Shown here: piece after piece, positions 11,047 through 20,333 of the stretch
How positions within the stretch are numbered: the stretch's first letter is position 1
How the letters are laid out: each line of letters opens with the position of its first letter
Assembly: GCA_011763485.2 (NCBI GenBank)
Contig: JAANSK020053353.1
Span: 646-27,968 of the forward strand
Reading direction: 5' to 3'
Source of the DNA: Isoetes engelmannii
Lineage: Eukaryota > Streptophyta > Lycopodiopsida > Isoetales > Isoetaceae
Length of the DNA stretch: 27,323 nucleotides
Position numbers and translations under genes: made by a program
Notes under the pieces: model-generated
The model's input: the letters and a program-made list of their open reading frames with translations, nothing else
Told to the model about the DNA's origin: nothing
Database searches by the model: none

Positions 11047-11201
11047 GCATCCTTAACTGTAAAAGGCTGATGATGGTCTTCATTAAATAATGTAAACGAT
11101 AAAGTCTGATACCTTAAGTGTTCAATTGGGTATTGTTTGTACAATTTAACCAAGAGCTTGATTTCTTGTGCAAAAGAAATGCTTGTAGTTGACATTCACA
11201 G

Positions 11202-11396
11202 GTTTGGTTTCACGCATTCATTTCTTAGAAAACCCCAATGTTGCTAGTCATTCTGAGACTTGATCATCTTTTGGGATATGCCATACAGAATCTTCGAGAA
11301 GGATGGAATTAAGCTGGTTAAAGATGACATCTCATAAACTTTGTAAAGGGCGCAACTGTTGATTTTTCTGAAGAACTCATTCGTTCAACATTTATG
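11202..11396 (+). pseudogene. ISCA2-like (A-type Fe-S carrier) pseudogene fragment
   Basis: A segment after CATACAG at 11288 reads IFEKDGIKLVKDDIS, closely matching the conserved RVFEKDGVKLVVDDVS of plant ISCA2-type mitochondrial iron-sulfur assembly proteins. One base appears lost at about 11334; after it the family sequence resumes as FVKGATVDFSEELIRSTFM and ends at a GTAGGT donor. About 80 bp upstream, after a CACAG, GFTHSFL resembles the family's GFQYSFL. The frameshift, missing N-terminal half and out-of-order C-terminal exon mark it as a broken copy. Confidence 0.65.
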
Positions 11397-11803
11397 GTAG
11401 GTTCTTACTAGATTGCACTAGTTTTAATCTAATTTTCAACGATTGAAAGAACTATTCCTTAACCTACAGGCATGCACATGCAAATTTGTTCAGATCTGAA
11501 ATGTTCTAAAAGGAAAGTGACTCTGTCAACTATTCCACATTGGTTGTAAGACAACCCATTATAAAAGCCTTCCCATTTAATGATGTCTATACATCAGTAT
11601 ACGCAAACTCAAGGATATTCAATGACAATCATCAACAAGGAAACGGAACATAAACAGAAAATCTGATGTATACACAAAACACAAGGGACATGACCATTTT
11701 CTTTGTTCAGGTATTTGACTCAATCCCCGGCATTCGACTCTCTATTAACAAAGGATACTCATCAAAAAGGATGCCCACAAACAATATCACTACCTACAAA
11801 TGC

Positions 11804-11831
11804 AAAAAAAAAAAAAAAAAAAAAAAAAAAA
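11804..11831 (+). repeat. A28 homopolymer
   Basis: An uninterrupted run of 28 A's directly precedes the helicase-like remnant. It could be an old retroposon tail or simple slippage; no matching target duplication was found. Confidence 0.9.
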
Positions 11832-11837
11832 CAAGGC

Positions 11838-12290
11838 TCCACCTTGATTTGAAACTAAAGTTCGATATGGTGGTTGATATAACATCAAACATTTATGCTA
11901 CGGATGGCCTTGCTAATGGTGCAGATGGTGTACTTAAGCAACACACAAGCTCAATGGGTAAAGAATTACAAAACAACAGCAATAGACACTACATGGACGT
12001 CTATTAAAAGGTGTCAAGGACTATATCAGGTTGGCTACAATGCAACACACAGAATAATGCGAAAACAATTTCCTGTTCAACCTGCAACGATACAGATTGT
12101 TCATAGGACACAAGATGCAACATTAGACCATTTGGTAATTTGTCCACGTGGCATGTCAATATACAGAATGATCTACACAACACTATCCAGAGTCAAATCT
12201 AGTGGTCAACTATACATACTCGAGAACATTTCTCACAAAGACGTCAAAGTGGGTCCTCTTGTAGCATTCAAAATGGAGCGATTACACTGA
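11838..12290 (+). pseudogene. PIF1/Helitron-type helicase remnant
   Basis: The first frame reads LKLKFDMVVDITSNIYATDG then LANGADGVL, matching the plant Helitron/PIF1 helicase segment that ends NGATGVL. One frame over, the sequence continues MRKQFPVQPATIQIVH, then DHLVICPRGMS and LSRVKSSGQLYILENI, the C-terminal helicase motifs (usually FPVQPAxAxTIHKSQGxTxD and a Y/LSRV box). The Walker region is absent, the motif usually KSQG reads RTQD, and the frame is broken at least once. No Helitron terminus was found close downstream, so a decayed host PIF1 copy cannot be excluded. Confidence 0.7.
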
Positions 12291-12538
12291 CAATCTCCTT
12301 GGATCATAACAATACCAAATCTATGCAATTTGGAACCACATACCATAGCCATTACCATTGAATATTCATTTTAGTGTGCAATAATATCGAGCTTTTACAC
12401 CCTTTACAACCATTAAATGAATAATTTAATGTCAATAATTGAAAATTTAATGTCTAATTGCTAATCACGACATTGCTTAAAAAACTCCAAGGGCAAGACA
12501 AACCAGAAAGATTGAACAGCTTGCACCTCTCAAGGACT
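12291..12538. other. No recognisable feature
   Basis: AT-rich sequence between the helicase remnant and the minus-strand coding-like segments. Confidence 0.35.
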
Positions 12539-14220
12539 TCAGGGATTTTGAAAAGAAAATTCTGCCATTCCAACATATCTCAAAACCTCAGAACCTCTTA
12601 GGTGCCTCCAAAATGCACTCAAAGGAGCAATGATCAGATCAAAGAGATCGTACTTTTTCACCGTGCCGCGCTGGCCATATACAATAGCAGCTGCAGTACG
12701 CATAGAAATTGTTGAAAATATTAATCCAATCAAGGTTCTTCGAGCAGTCTTGAGAGGCTCATAGTTGTGTCCTATTAGCCATGAAGTGATACTTGTACTC
12801 ATATAGTTATTAGTGTGGCCCACCCTTTAGACAAACACATCGGGTTCTTCTCTAGTTTAAGCTCGTTCAAAATACCATCAGGCCCTTTGACATAGATTGT
12901 CCCGTCGAAGGAGGCAAGTACATCGTATATTGTCGTGGAACCGTCTACAGTGCATGGAATTAAGAATAACACTTGCAAGTGCAACCTTGAAAAGAAATGT
13001 TGGACACTCACCATGCCTTTAATAAACCTTGTCTTATGAATTTGCACATTAAACATCACACTATCATCTGGATCAACACAAACTTTCACATGCAATTTAC
13101 CAAGGCGTACTGCAACCTTACACGAGATGAGTTGCCCTGCGTGAACTCCATTCGCAAAGCAAAAGCTCTACCACCCGTCAACAAGGCATGATCTATCTCC
13201 AATGGTCCAGTAGCAACTATGGTGTTGCCAACTGTGGCACTACCATTCTCCAATTCCTACACACCTAAAATAATGAGCAATAATTTCTTGAACAGAAAGG
13301 GCAGCAACAACTCACAAGGCATTCTTCATCTGGCACCTTACGAAAGAACAATACAAAGGCTGAAAATGCAAAACAAAGGTGTAAAAGAAACAAGTAGAGT
13401 TGTATGTACCATAAGTTGTGGCAACTAAAACATTGAATAGACGCTCCTTTGAATGGAGATGTTTGAATACATACTTTCTTTGCCTTTGACGTTGAAGTCT
13501 CCTTCAAGAGAATGGTGTCTATACTGCTCTTGCGACATGTTGAAGACTTGCAATGCTTTATTAAAAAAACAATAGCCATTAAACACAAACACTCTTAATC
13601 CCCACGAACAATTTGAAGAAAGTGCAAGAGATGTGCTGGAAACCCAGCTAAGGCATTAGGCAGGCATCGATAATAAAATCCTTGAGGACAAAAAATCATG
13701 TAACGAAAAATAAGAAGCACAGAAATACATTCTAATTCTAATTATCGTAACAGAATGAAGCACATCAATTCTTAAAGCAAATGATTCTTTAAAAACCTGA
13801 TTTGAATCGCCCTTTCCATCCAGCAGAGGTCTTTCATAGAACACCCTTGTCATACCACCGTTGGCAGGCTACTTTAGAACATCCTTGTCATACCACCATT
13901 GGCAGGCTGTTTTAGAACGTCCTTGTCATACCACCGTTGATAGGCTGCTTTGGCATATGAATAGGTTTAAGCAATAGATGCGGATTTGTCCACAACATTT
14001 TGAGTTCCACAATGGAATCGCAAAGCTCCATATCAGATCCATGTAACATGGCAGCTACACCAAAGCTAAAGGCGGCTAGCTATTTTTGAGCCAAAACTTC
14101 TGTTGTAGTATTCCAGATCTGCTCCCATCCATTTTCGAAAATGCACCCAGCTTTCATGCTTTCGGCTAAGAATACAACATATTTTCAATTGCATCTCCAG
14201 CAGCGGATCTGCAAAAGCTG
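12539..14220 (-). pseudogene. Degenerate minus-strand coding sequence, family unrecognised
   Basis: Several separate minus-strand stretches look protein-like: near 13230-13105 (ATVGNTIVATGPLEIDHALL), 13095-12799 (DDSVMFNVQIHKTRFIKGMV, then STTIYDVLASFDGTIYVKGP), 12823-12539 (TARRTLIGLIFSTISMRTAA, then LIIAPLSAFWRHL), about 13853-13799 (VFYERPLLDGKGDSNQ ending at CAG before GT) and about 14100-13960 (GVAAMLHGSDMELCDSIVEL). Their frames do not join: I see at least two shifts and an internal duplication. They may all come from one decayed gene, or from several. I recognise no domain and assign no function. Confidence 0.35.
13845..13951. repeat. 38-bp tandem repeat, nearly 3 copies
   Basis: CCTTGTCATACCACCGTTGG or a one-base variant starts at 13845, 13883 and 13921. 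The period of 38 is not a multiple of three, so the expansion breaks any minus-strand reading frame through it. Confidence 0.85.
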
Positions 14221-14396
14221 ATTGCATGTCGACTAAGAAATGGCAATGTATAAACCCTAGAATATTATACGATCGAATATGTGCATACCAAACCCTGAAA
14301 TAGAGGGCATATTCTCGACCGAATAATAATTTAAACTACAAGATAGTCATAGTAGTTGGGCCACAAATTTTTATTTTCATGCTGCCACGTGCCATT

Positions 14397-15916
14397 CAAT
14401 TCCAATGCACAATGGTTGAGCGTGCATTCCACATCTTCCGTTTCCATCCGGTTAACAGCAATGTTCATGCTTGTCGAACAGGGCCTGGTTTGTGCTTGCT
14501 CGATGCTTGCCGAGCAAAGGAGGCTTTGTTCTTGCCGAACAAAGAATGCTCTGTTATGTCGAGCTCTATTTTTACCGAGCAAAAAATGCTCTATTTTTAC
14601 CAAGCAAAGAATGTTGAGCAAAGTGGACTTTGGCTTGGCTTGTTCAATGCTTGCCAAACAGGGCAAAAGCATGGCGAACAAGGCGAAGGATGGCGAATAG
14701 GACTTGGCTTGGTTTGGCGAACAAATGTTTGGCGATAGAACAGTCCTTGGTGACGAAACAGGGTACACAGCCAGAGTTGGAGTTTCTAGTCGGGCTATGT
14801 TTTTTCAGGGCTTGAGGATCTTCAATGACGGCGAAGGCAACTATTAGCAAAGCAAAAGCAGCAATTAGCAAAGCAAACAGAGCAACTACTAACAAAACGC
14901 CCCAGCCATAGCCGACCAGCTGACATTCGTCGCCTCCACGAAACAGGGACGCTCCAGCCATAGCGGACATTTAGTGATAGCCAAAACATGAGAAAAGTTC
15001 TTCCCAAACTACCATATTGTGGCTTCAAGTCACTTGGTCTGCCATTCTAACATGACCGGTGATCCATTTCCGGCTTCCCAAATCCTAATGCTAATAGAAA
15101 ATGAAACATGAAAATACTAAACATCCAATGTGCTATCATAACAAGAAACCTAAACAATTTCAGTGCACAATGGTATTTGGAGCGTGCACTCCACATCTTC
15201 GATTTCCATCCGGTTAACAGCAATGCTCATGCTTGTCGAACATGGCTTGGTTTGTGCTTGCTCGATGCTTGCCGAGCAAAGGAGGCTTTGTTTTTTCCGA
15301 ACAAAGAATGCTCTGTTATGTTGAACTCTGTTTTTACCGAGCAAAGAATGCTCTATTTTTGCTAAGCAAAGAATGTTGAGCAAAGTGGACTTTGGCTTGG
15401 CTTGTTCAATGCTTGCCAAACAGGGCAAAAGCATGGCGAAGAAGGCAAAGCATGGCGAATAGGACTTGGCTTGGTTTGACGAACAAATGTTTGGCGATAG
15501 AACAATCCTTGGCGACGAAACAAGGCTCACAGCAGTGTTGGAGTTTCTAGTCGGGCTATGTTTTTCCAGGGCTTGAGGATCTTCAATGACGGCGAAGGCA
15601 ACTATTAACAAAACAAAAGCAGCAATTAGCAAAGCAAACGGAACAACTACTAACAAGACGCCCTAGCCATAGCCGACCAGCCGACCTTCGCTGCCTCCAC
15701 GAAACAGGGACGCTCCAGCCATAGCGGACCTTCAGTGATAGCCAAAACATGAGAAAAGTTGTTCCCAAACTACCATATTGTGGCTTCGAGTCACTTGGTC
15801 TGCCATTCTAACATGACCGGTGATCCGCTTCCGACTTCCCAAATCCTAATGCTAATGGAAAATGAAACACGAAAATACTAAACATCCAATGTGCCATCAT
15901 AACAAGAAACCTAAAC
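14397..15916. repeat. Tandem duplication of a ~760-bp unit (2 copies)
   Basis: Copy A (14397-15154) and copy B (15155-about 15916) are adjacent direct repeats, roughly 95% alike by eye. For example CGGTTAACAGCAATG occurs near 14449 and 15211, and AAACATCCAATGTGC near 15119 and 15880. Each copy is rich in short motifs such as CGAACAAAG, GAGCAAAG and GGCGAAG. Open frames of 85-168 codons occur on both strands, but none looks like a known protein and their ends differ between copies. The copies do not start TG and end CA and have no spacer, so they are not an LTR pair. Confidence 0.9.
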
Positions 15917-15960
15917 ATCCACGGAATCTAACTAAACCCGAATTACCAAATCTAATGTTT

Positions 15961-16067
15961 GATAGCAACTAAACAAACTATTGTAGCACATTATTTTTTT
16001 TGTAAGCATGGTTGGTTGGACCTGCACCCGCCCACAAATGATAGCAACTAAACAAACTATTATAGCA
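15961..16067 (-). repeat. Duplicated target-like segment flanking a SINE 3' fragment
   Basis: GATAGCAACTAAACAAACTA occurs at about 15961 and again at 16039, followed in each case by TTRTAGCAC. Between the copies lies a short SINE 3'-end fragment (TTTTTTTTGTAAGCATGG, then TTGGTTGGACCTGCACCCGC). The arrangement suggests either a SINE fragment with a long target duplication or a segmental tandem duplication. Confidence 0.6.
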
Positions 16068-16259
16068 CCCTTTTTTTTTTAAAGCATGGTTGGTTGGGTG
16101 TTTTTTTTTTAAAGCATGGTTGGTTGGACTTGCACCCGCTTACATCTCCCACCAGATAGTAGCCAGTGCGTTTTGAACCCTGGTGGGGGTCACCCCAACC
16201 CAAGGCCTTACCTCTCAGGGTCACCCCAACCCAAGGCCTTACCTCTAGGCCACCACAGG
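16068..16259 (-). mobile_element. tRNA-derived SINE (minus strand)
   Basis: Read on the minus strand from 16259, box A-like TGGCCTAGAGG (16252-16242) is followed by box B-like GGTTCAAAAC (16179-16170), then a GGTGCAAGTCCAACCAACC body and A-rich tail. This is the layout of plant tRNA-derived SINEs related to the Au family. Inside, a 31-bp segment (GGGTCACCCCAACCCAAGGC at 16187 and 16218) is duplicated, pushing boxes A and B further apart than usual. The tail CATGCTTTAAAA occurs more than once. Confidence 0.7.
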
Positions 16260-16332
16260 ATGATTAATTTCTAAGTTTCATATATTAATTAAAAGCCTTG
16301 CTATAATTTGGATGTATATACATATACACTAC

Positions 16333-16340
16333 TATATAAA
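16333..16340 (+). promoter_or_regulatory. Candidate TATA box of LSM12
   Basis: TATATAAA lies about 310 bp upstream of the LSM12 start codon, just downstream of the SINE. A start site about 30 bp further on would give a leader of roughly 280 nt. Inferred from sequence only. Confidence 0.4.
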
Positions 16341-16444
16341 CGTAGGAGCATACCTAAAAGGACCAAATCATTATTAGGCAGGCAAGTATTAGCATCGGCT
16401 GGAGAGTAGTGTTGTCGTCAAGGACAGGAGGGGCTCCTTTTGCC

Positions 16445-16480
16445 ATGGCGCCCCTTATTACTCCGGTGGCCCATGGTTAA
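16445..16480 (+). other. Upstream ORF in the presumed LSM12 leader
   Basis: ATG at 16445 in a good context (GCCATGG) opens a 12-codon frame ending TAA at 16480, well before the LSM12 start. If transcription starts at the TATA box above, this uORF could lower LSM12 translation. It is not in frame with, and does not overlap, the main CDS. Confidence 0.35.
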
Positions 16481-16649
16481 GCTCCCCGTGTTGTGGGCAC
16501 TGCTCAATCTCAGATGGGCGATTTTTAGTTATGACGAGGTCGCATTGGTGGCTCGGTAGCAGCTCTCAGATTTCCGGCAGCTTCTTCTCTAGAGGTAACG
16601 TAGTTGTTCGCATTAGCAGTGCTGGATCTTGGCCTGCAAAATAAGCACT

Positions 16650-18001
16650 ATGGATACCACGGTTAGCAGTGGTGATTTCGTCGTCGGTTGCCATTTAGCC
16701 ATTCATACTACTCTTGGTGACGATCTTCAAGGGCATGTTCTTACATATGACAAGACTTCGAATATAGTTGTGCTTCATATCCTTTATATTTGATTGTGTT
16801 TCTTCTTGCCCTTTATTTTCTTGGGCCATTTGCAAACCCTAATTTGCGTTATAAAAGAGTTGTGATATCATTTGGTGTCTTTAACTCCAATGCACAAGAA
16901 ACTGGAACTACTGGAGTTCGTGGGAATGTTCGTTTCTTGAAAACCAGTTATATAAAAGATTTTACCTTGCTTCGGCAGTTGGAAGATCCATTTGAACTCA
17001 AAAATCTCTATCTTGACATAAAAAGTCTTCAGGCCAGGGAAGAATCCGCCCTGAGGTAAAACATCAGATTCAACTGATATTTAACATTTGGCTGATGAAT
17101 GTATTAGCATGTGATGGAACTAAAATACTACAGGCAAGCTGAGGCAGAAGCGGAGCGCATTGGTGTTGGAGTGACACAAGAGGCTCAGGATATTTTTGAT
17201 GCATTATCTAAAACGTAAGTAACACCTACCACTTCTAGTTTCATGGATGATTTACCATGCAGTGATTGTTTCCAGTTAACTATCTGGTACAAGCATTTGC
17301 TTGAAGTAGTATGAAGCATATCTCCTTGCAGGCTTCCTGTGCGATGGGAGAAGACGTCTATCTTGGTGATGAATGATGTCAGAGTTAATGAGCCTTACCT
17401 ACCAGAAAATGTCATAGGGGGTGCTCCTGCTGCAAATGAACGTGTGAAAAAAGTGGTGAGACAAGCTACTTTATTGTTAATGATAGACAATGTTTCCTCG
17501 AGGATATATGTAGAAAGGCAGTAATGTAAGCAGGAAGGTGCTTTTGTTGACCACTGTGTGGTGGATTAGGCAAATGCCTGTAACCTGAATAGCATCATCT
17601 CAGTAAGATCCTGGAGTGTGGGATACAAACTTAAAAAGCCTATATTTAAAGATTGTTAGTTACAGGTTGGGGTATGCGGACATGGAAGTAGCTAACATAA
17701 TGATACAGATCGACCTAGCAGTACCATTAGCTCACATAATTCTCATTAGTATTGTTCATTGCAGTAAAAGCAGGTTAATGCATAAAAGACAAATTGGCAT
17801 AAACTGCCTGGGTGCCTGATCAAGATAAAATGTGGATTTGTGGAATAAAATAGCAGTACCTCTCTGTTATTTTTCATATTGAACAATTATATTCTGCTAA
17901 TACAAATAATGCTTCATGACCGCGTTAACTTGTTACATTGGATGTTTTTACAGATTGAACTTGAGAGGAAAAGGTTACAGGCTCGTGGTGGTAGCCAATA
18001 A
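16650..18001 (+). CDS. LSM12: LSM12 homologue (LSM plus anticodon-binding domain), 5 exons
   Basis: Exons 16650-16776, 16896-17055, 17134-17214, 17332-17455 and 17954-18001 join to 540 nt (179 residues). Residues about 8-70 form an LSM fold (GDFVVGCHLAIHTTLGDDLQ...VRFLKTSYIKDF); about 80-165 form the LSM12 anticodon-binding domain (QAREESALRQAEAEAERIGV, DALSKTLPVRW, NERVKKVIELERKRLQAR). LSM12 proteins are associated with RNA; animal members bind ataxin-2-type partners, and the plant role is little known. Length is close to family size (about 180-195). Introns 2-4 are GT-AG; intron 1 is AT-AC (separate entry). The ATG at 16650 is chosen because it directly begins the conserved LSM region. No disabling change was seen. 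An unspliced intron 1 would stop translation after 47 residues (TGA at 16791-16793). Confidence 0.95.
16777..16895 (+). other. Minor-class (U12-type) AT-AC intron in LSM12
   Basis: The intron starts with ATATCCTTT, the U12 donor consensus of AT-AC introns, and ends TGCAC. TCTTTAAC at 16878-16885 matches the U12 branch site (consensus TTCCTTAAC), with the branch A at 16883 or 16884, about 11-12 nt before the intron end, the spacing U12 introns need. No GT-AG pair gives the LSM12 frame here; removing 16777-16895 joins C to AA, making VVLQETGTTGV continuous with the family. The intron is 119 nt. Confidence 0.9.
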
Positions 18002-18848
18002 GGTTTGCAATGCCCCTCGCGCTCGAATTATGCAGTAGCATAACTTTGTTGACAGTGAACAGAGGGAGATGTTATTTGTTATTTTTATAGCTTCAGCTTG
18101 GGAAGAAAAGCTTGCAAGCTTGAGGTGTTAGCCACTAACATCTGTATGCCAAATTATGCACAAGATGAACGTCTATAACATATGAGTGTTAAATAGAAGC
18201 ACACTTCTGAAGTCCTCAAGTTGGGTCTTGAGGTGGCAGCCAGGATTACTATTCAGCCTTCGTGTTTCAATTGTGCAGAAGCTGAGATTAAAGGAATGCT
18301 TTGAACAGGAATGTTAAAAATCTTGATGAAGGATTATTCAATTCATTGACTTTAAAATCTATTAGTTACTATTTCCTCCAAGCTGGTGCTTAAAGGTTGG
18401 ATTGTCTATTTTCTTGAACGTTAATACATATGATCCTCGTTGAGATTTTATCTTGTTACATGCTCGTGTTTCAATAACTGACCAAGGAGGATTACGCCAG
18501 GCTATATTCATTTTTGCTCATTAAAACGTGTCAAATTTGTATCTATGAAAGGCAAGCACTTTAGAATAAGCATCTTCAATCGCTAGTAGCTTGTAAAGTT
18601 CTTGAAGGATACAATTCAGTACCACCATCGGTGAAAAAGCATCATGGCAAGAAAATTTGGCCCGGAACCTATACGATGTGTAAATATGGGAAATTCCTCT
18701 CCCATTGACTACTATCATCACCACATGGGGCTTCGTCTAACCTAGGATACTTGAGATGGCCAAGTGATTTGGCGAAGGGGCGAAGGACATGGAGGTCTCA
18801 TCAAAGCATACATATATGTTAGCACCGAGTAACAATACAAATACATAA
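18002..18848. other. LSM12 3' region and intergenic DNA
   Basis: No clear AATAAA follows the stop; ATTAAA near 18286 is a possible polyadenylation signal. A 67-codon minus-strand frame at 18521-18724 (LNCILQELYKLLAIEDAYSK) looks mildly protein-like but matches no family I recognise. Confidence 0.35.
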
Positions 18849-19184
18849 CTAGTAAATGTGTGCCCGACAAGTCGGGTCGTGTTAATCCAAGGCGATAAGT
18901 TGGGGTCATGTGTGGGATTAATCAATCTGAATAAATGTGTGCTCGGCATTGTCACACATATGTAGGGATATGCATTTACATAGGCCTTGAAAAATTGCAT
19001 GAAAAGCTCCAAAACCTCTTGAAAGTCCTAAAATTGCTCACCAGATATCTGGAGTTGCAAACAGTAATATTAAAGTCCTCATATTGCATTGCTGCAGAAG
19101 AGATAGAGCTCACAACTTTAGGAGCTAGAGCTTGTTCTGGCGCGTAGTAACAAAGACATCTGTCATTTTATACTATAGAAGAGA
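18849..19184 (-). mobile_element. Non-autonomous Helitron, complete (336 bp)
   Basis: On the minus strand it begins TCTCTTCTATAGTATAAAA (right end, 19184) and ends in CTAG (18852-18849), preceded by a hairpin (CCCGAC...GTCGGG, plus 18863-18876). It sits between A at 18848 and, on the right, the CTAG end of the next element, with no target duplication. TC start, CTRR end, 3' hairpin and A/T insertion site are the Helitron hallmarks. It encodes nothing, so it would depend on a helicase supplied elsewhere. Confidence 0.88.
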
Positions 19185-19400
19185 CTAGTAAACGTGTGCC
19201 CAGCGTTGCGGGGCTAATGTCTGGGTCTGCATTAATCCAAGACGATAAGTTGAGATTAATCCAGAATGCTTACAATAAGATATTGGGGTGCTCAAACGCC
19301 ACCAAGAAGGTTGACCCATCCATCAACATTAGGACATCAAGTTTTCCAGCAAGTGGAAAACTTATTAGTTTTTTTTTTTTAAGTTAATTTCCTCAATGTT
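19185..19400 (-). mobile_element. Second Helitron of the same family (3' end; 5' end not found)
   Basis: Starting directly at 19185, CTAGTAAACGTGTGCCC mirrors the 3' end of the first Helitron, with a 3' hairpin (GCCCAGC, GTT loop, GCGGGGC, 19198-19214, one mismatch). Further shared sequence (TTAATCCAAGACGATAAGTTG) supports the same family. The A ending the first element supplies the A of the insertion site. The 5' end, which should read GA before T on the plus strand, was not located, so the right boundary given is only approximate. Confidence 0.75.
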
Positions 19401-19462
19401 GTGGGGGCTTTTGTTGCCGGTAAAAGTTTCAGTTTTCCAAAAATCGATTTGGGTTGGACTAT

Positions 19463-19508
19463 GATTTCGAAATCCAAAATTTAGTGATTTCGAAATCCAA
19501 AATTTAGG
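19463..19508. repeat. 23-bp tandem duplication (2 copies)
   Basis: GATTTCGAAATCCAAAATTT occurs at 19463 and 19486, a period of 23 bp. The unit also contains the palindrome GATTTCGAAATC. Confidence 0.85.
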
Positions 19509-19600
19509 GCGGATGGTTATCCTCCAGTTTTCGTGGATTTATCTTCGGATGGTTTATCCTTGGCATGCCTGCCACGATTGCTGATGATCATGCACTTATG

Positions 19601-19774
19601 GGGTAGATAACGCCTTGGCCAGAGGATGTTATGGGAATAACATTCAAGGGCTATGGCCATGGCCAAAATGGCGAGGGCGTGCGCGGAGCCGCACACCCTT
19701 GCCATTTTGGTCATGACCATAATGCCCGAGAATGTTATTCCCATTAACGCCCGAGGGCCAGGGCATTATCGCCC
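19601..19774. repeat. Long imperfect inverted repeat (foldback), 174 bp
   Basis: Left arm 19601 to about 19682 pairs with right arm about 19690-19774. GGGAATAACATTC (19632-19644) matches GAATGTTATTCCC (right arm), and GGCCAAAATGGCGAGGG (left) matches CCCTTGCCATTTTGGTC (right) with few mismatches. The loop is only a few bases (near CGGAGC). Motifs such as GGGCATTA, TTAACGCCC and GGGTGTTA continue for another 90 bp to the right. Probably a foldback/MITE-type element; no target duplication identified. Confidence 0.8.
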
Positions 19775-20333
19775 TTAACACCCTCATCCGAGGGTTTTAT
19801 GAGTGTTATCCCTAGGGTGTTATGGGCCTTCACCATAACAGCCTAGGGCGTTAACGACTGTTTTAGGCCTAAAACTAAAACCCAAGAAGGAGGGTGTTAA
19901 GGATCAAGCAATTCAAGGTATTCGTGCTCATGGAAAATCATCGGTGGTATTTAGATGCAAGCTTTCAGTCTTTTTACGCAAGTTTTTTATGCAACTAGGT
20001 TGTTTTGTTATTGGCGAAATCTGATGTTGGAGGTGCCGAGTGTTACATCCGAGAAGACGAAGTTGAGCGCTTAGCGGCCTGCATATACAGAAGCATGATT
20101 TAGTGACTTGCATATCAGAATTCTTGATCCTGCCACGGATTCCCCTTTTGTTGTGTGCCAAGAATCTATGCCGAATGGTTTGGAACAGATAATAGATGCA
20201 TCTAAAGGCTCCTCTAGCAACTCCAGATGACTCATTAAGTCCTCTCAGATTCGAATCTGGTAATGGGAATGCATTCCATAGTTCCTCCTTTAAGTTGGTC
20301 TTTATTGTGTTCTAACATTCTGGGTTTTTTTAG
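19775..20333. other. No recognisable gene
   Basis: The first 90 bp continue the GC-richer motif zone of the foldback; the rest is mixed-composition DNA with only chance frames. Confidence 0.35.

Noticed and set aside
11454-11470. TTCCTTAAC before CTACAG, a perfect U12 branch-site match
   Set aside because: The nearest upstream donor (GTAGGT at 11397) is not U12-type, the branch-to-acceptor distance is short, and the downstream sequence does not continue any ISCA2-like frame. Likely chance.
14397-15916. The two ~760-bp copies as a pair of LTRs
   Set aside because: They are directly adjacent with no internal region, and their ends lack TG...CA.
20240-20262. AGATTCGAATCT resembling a tRNA T-arm
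   Set aside because: No acceptor stem, D-arm or A box at the right distance; no tRNA can be folded from the surrounding bases.
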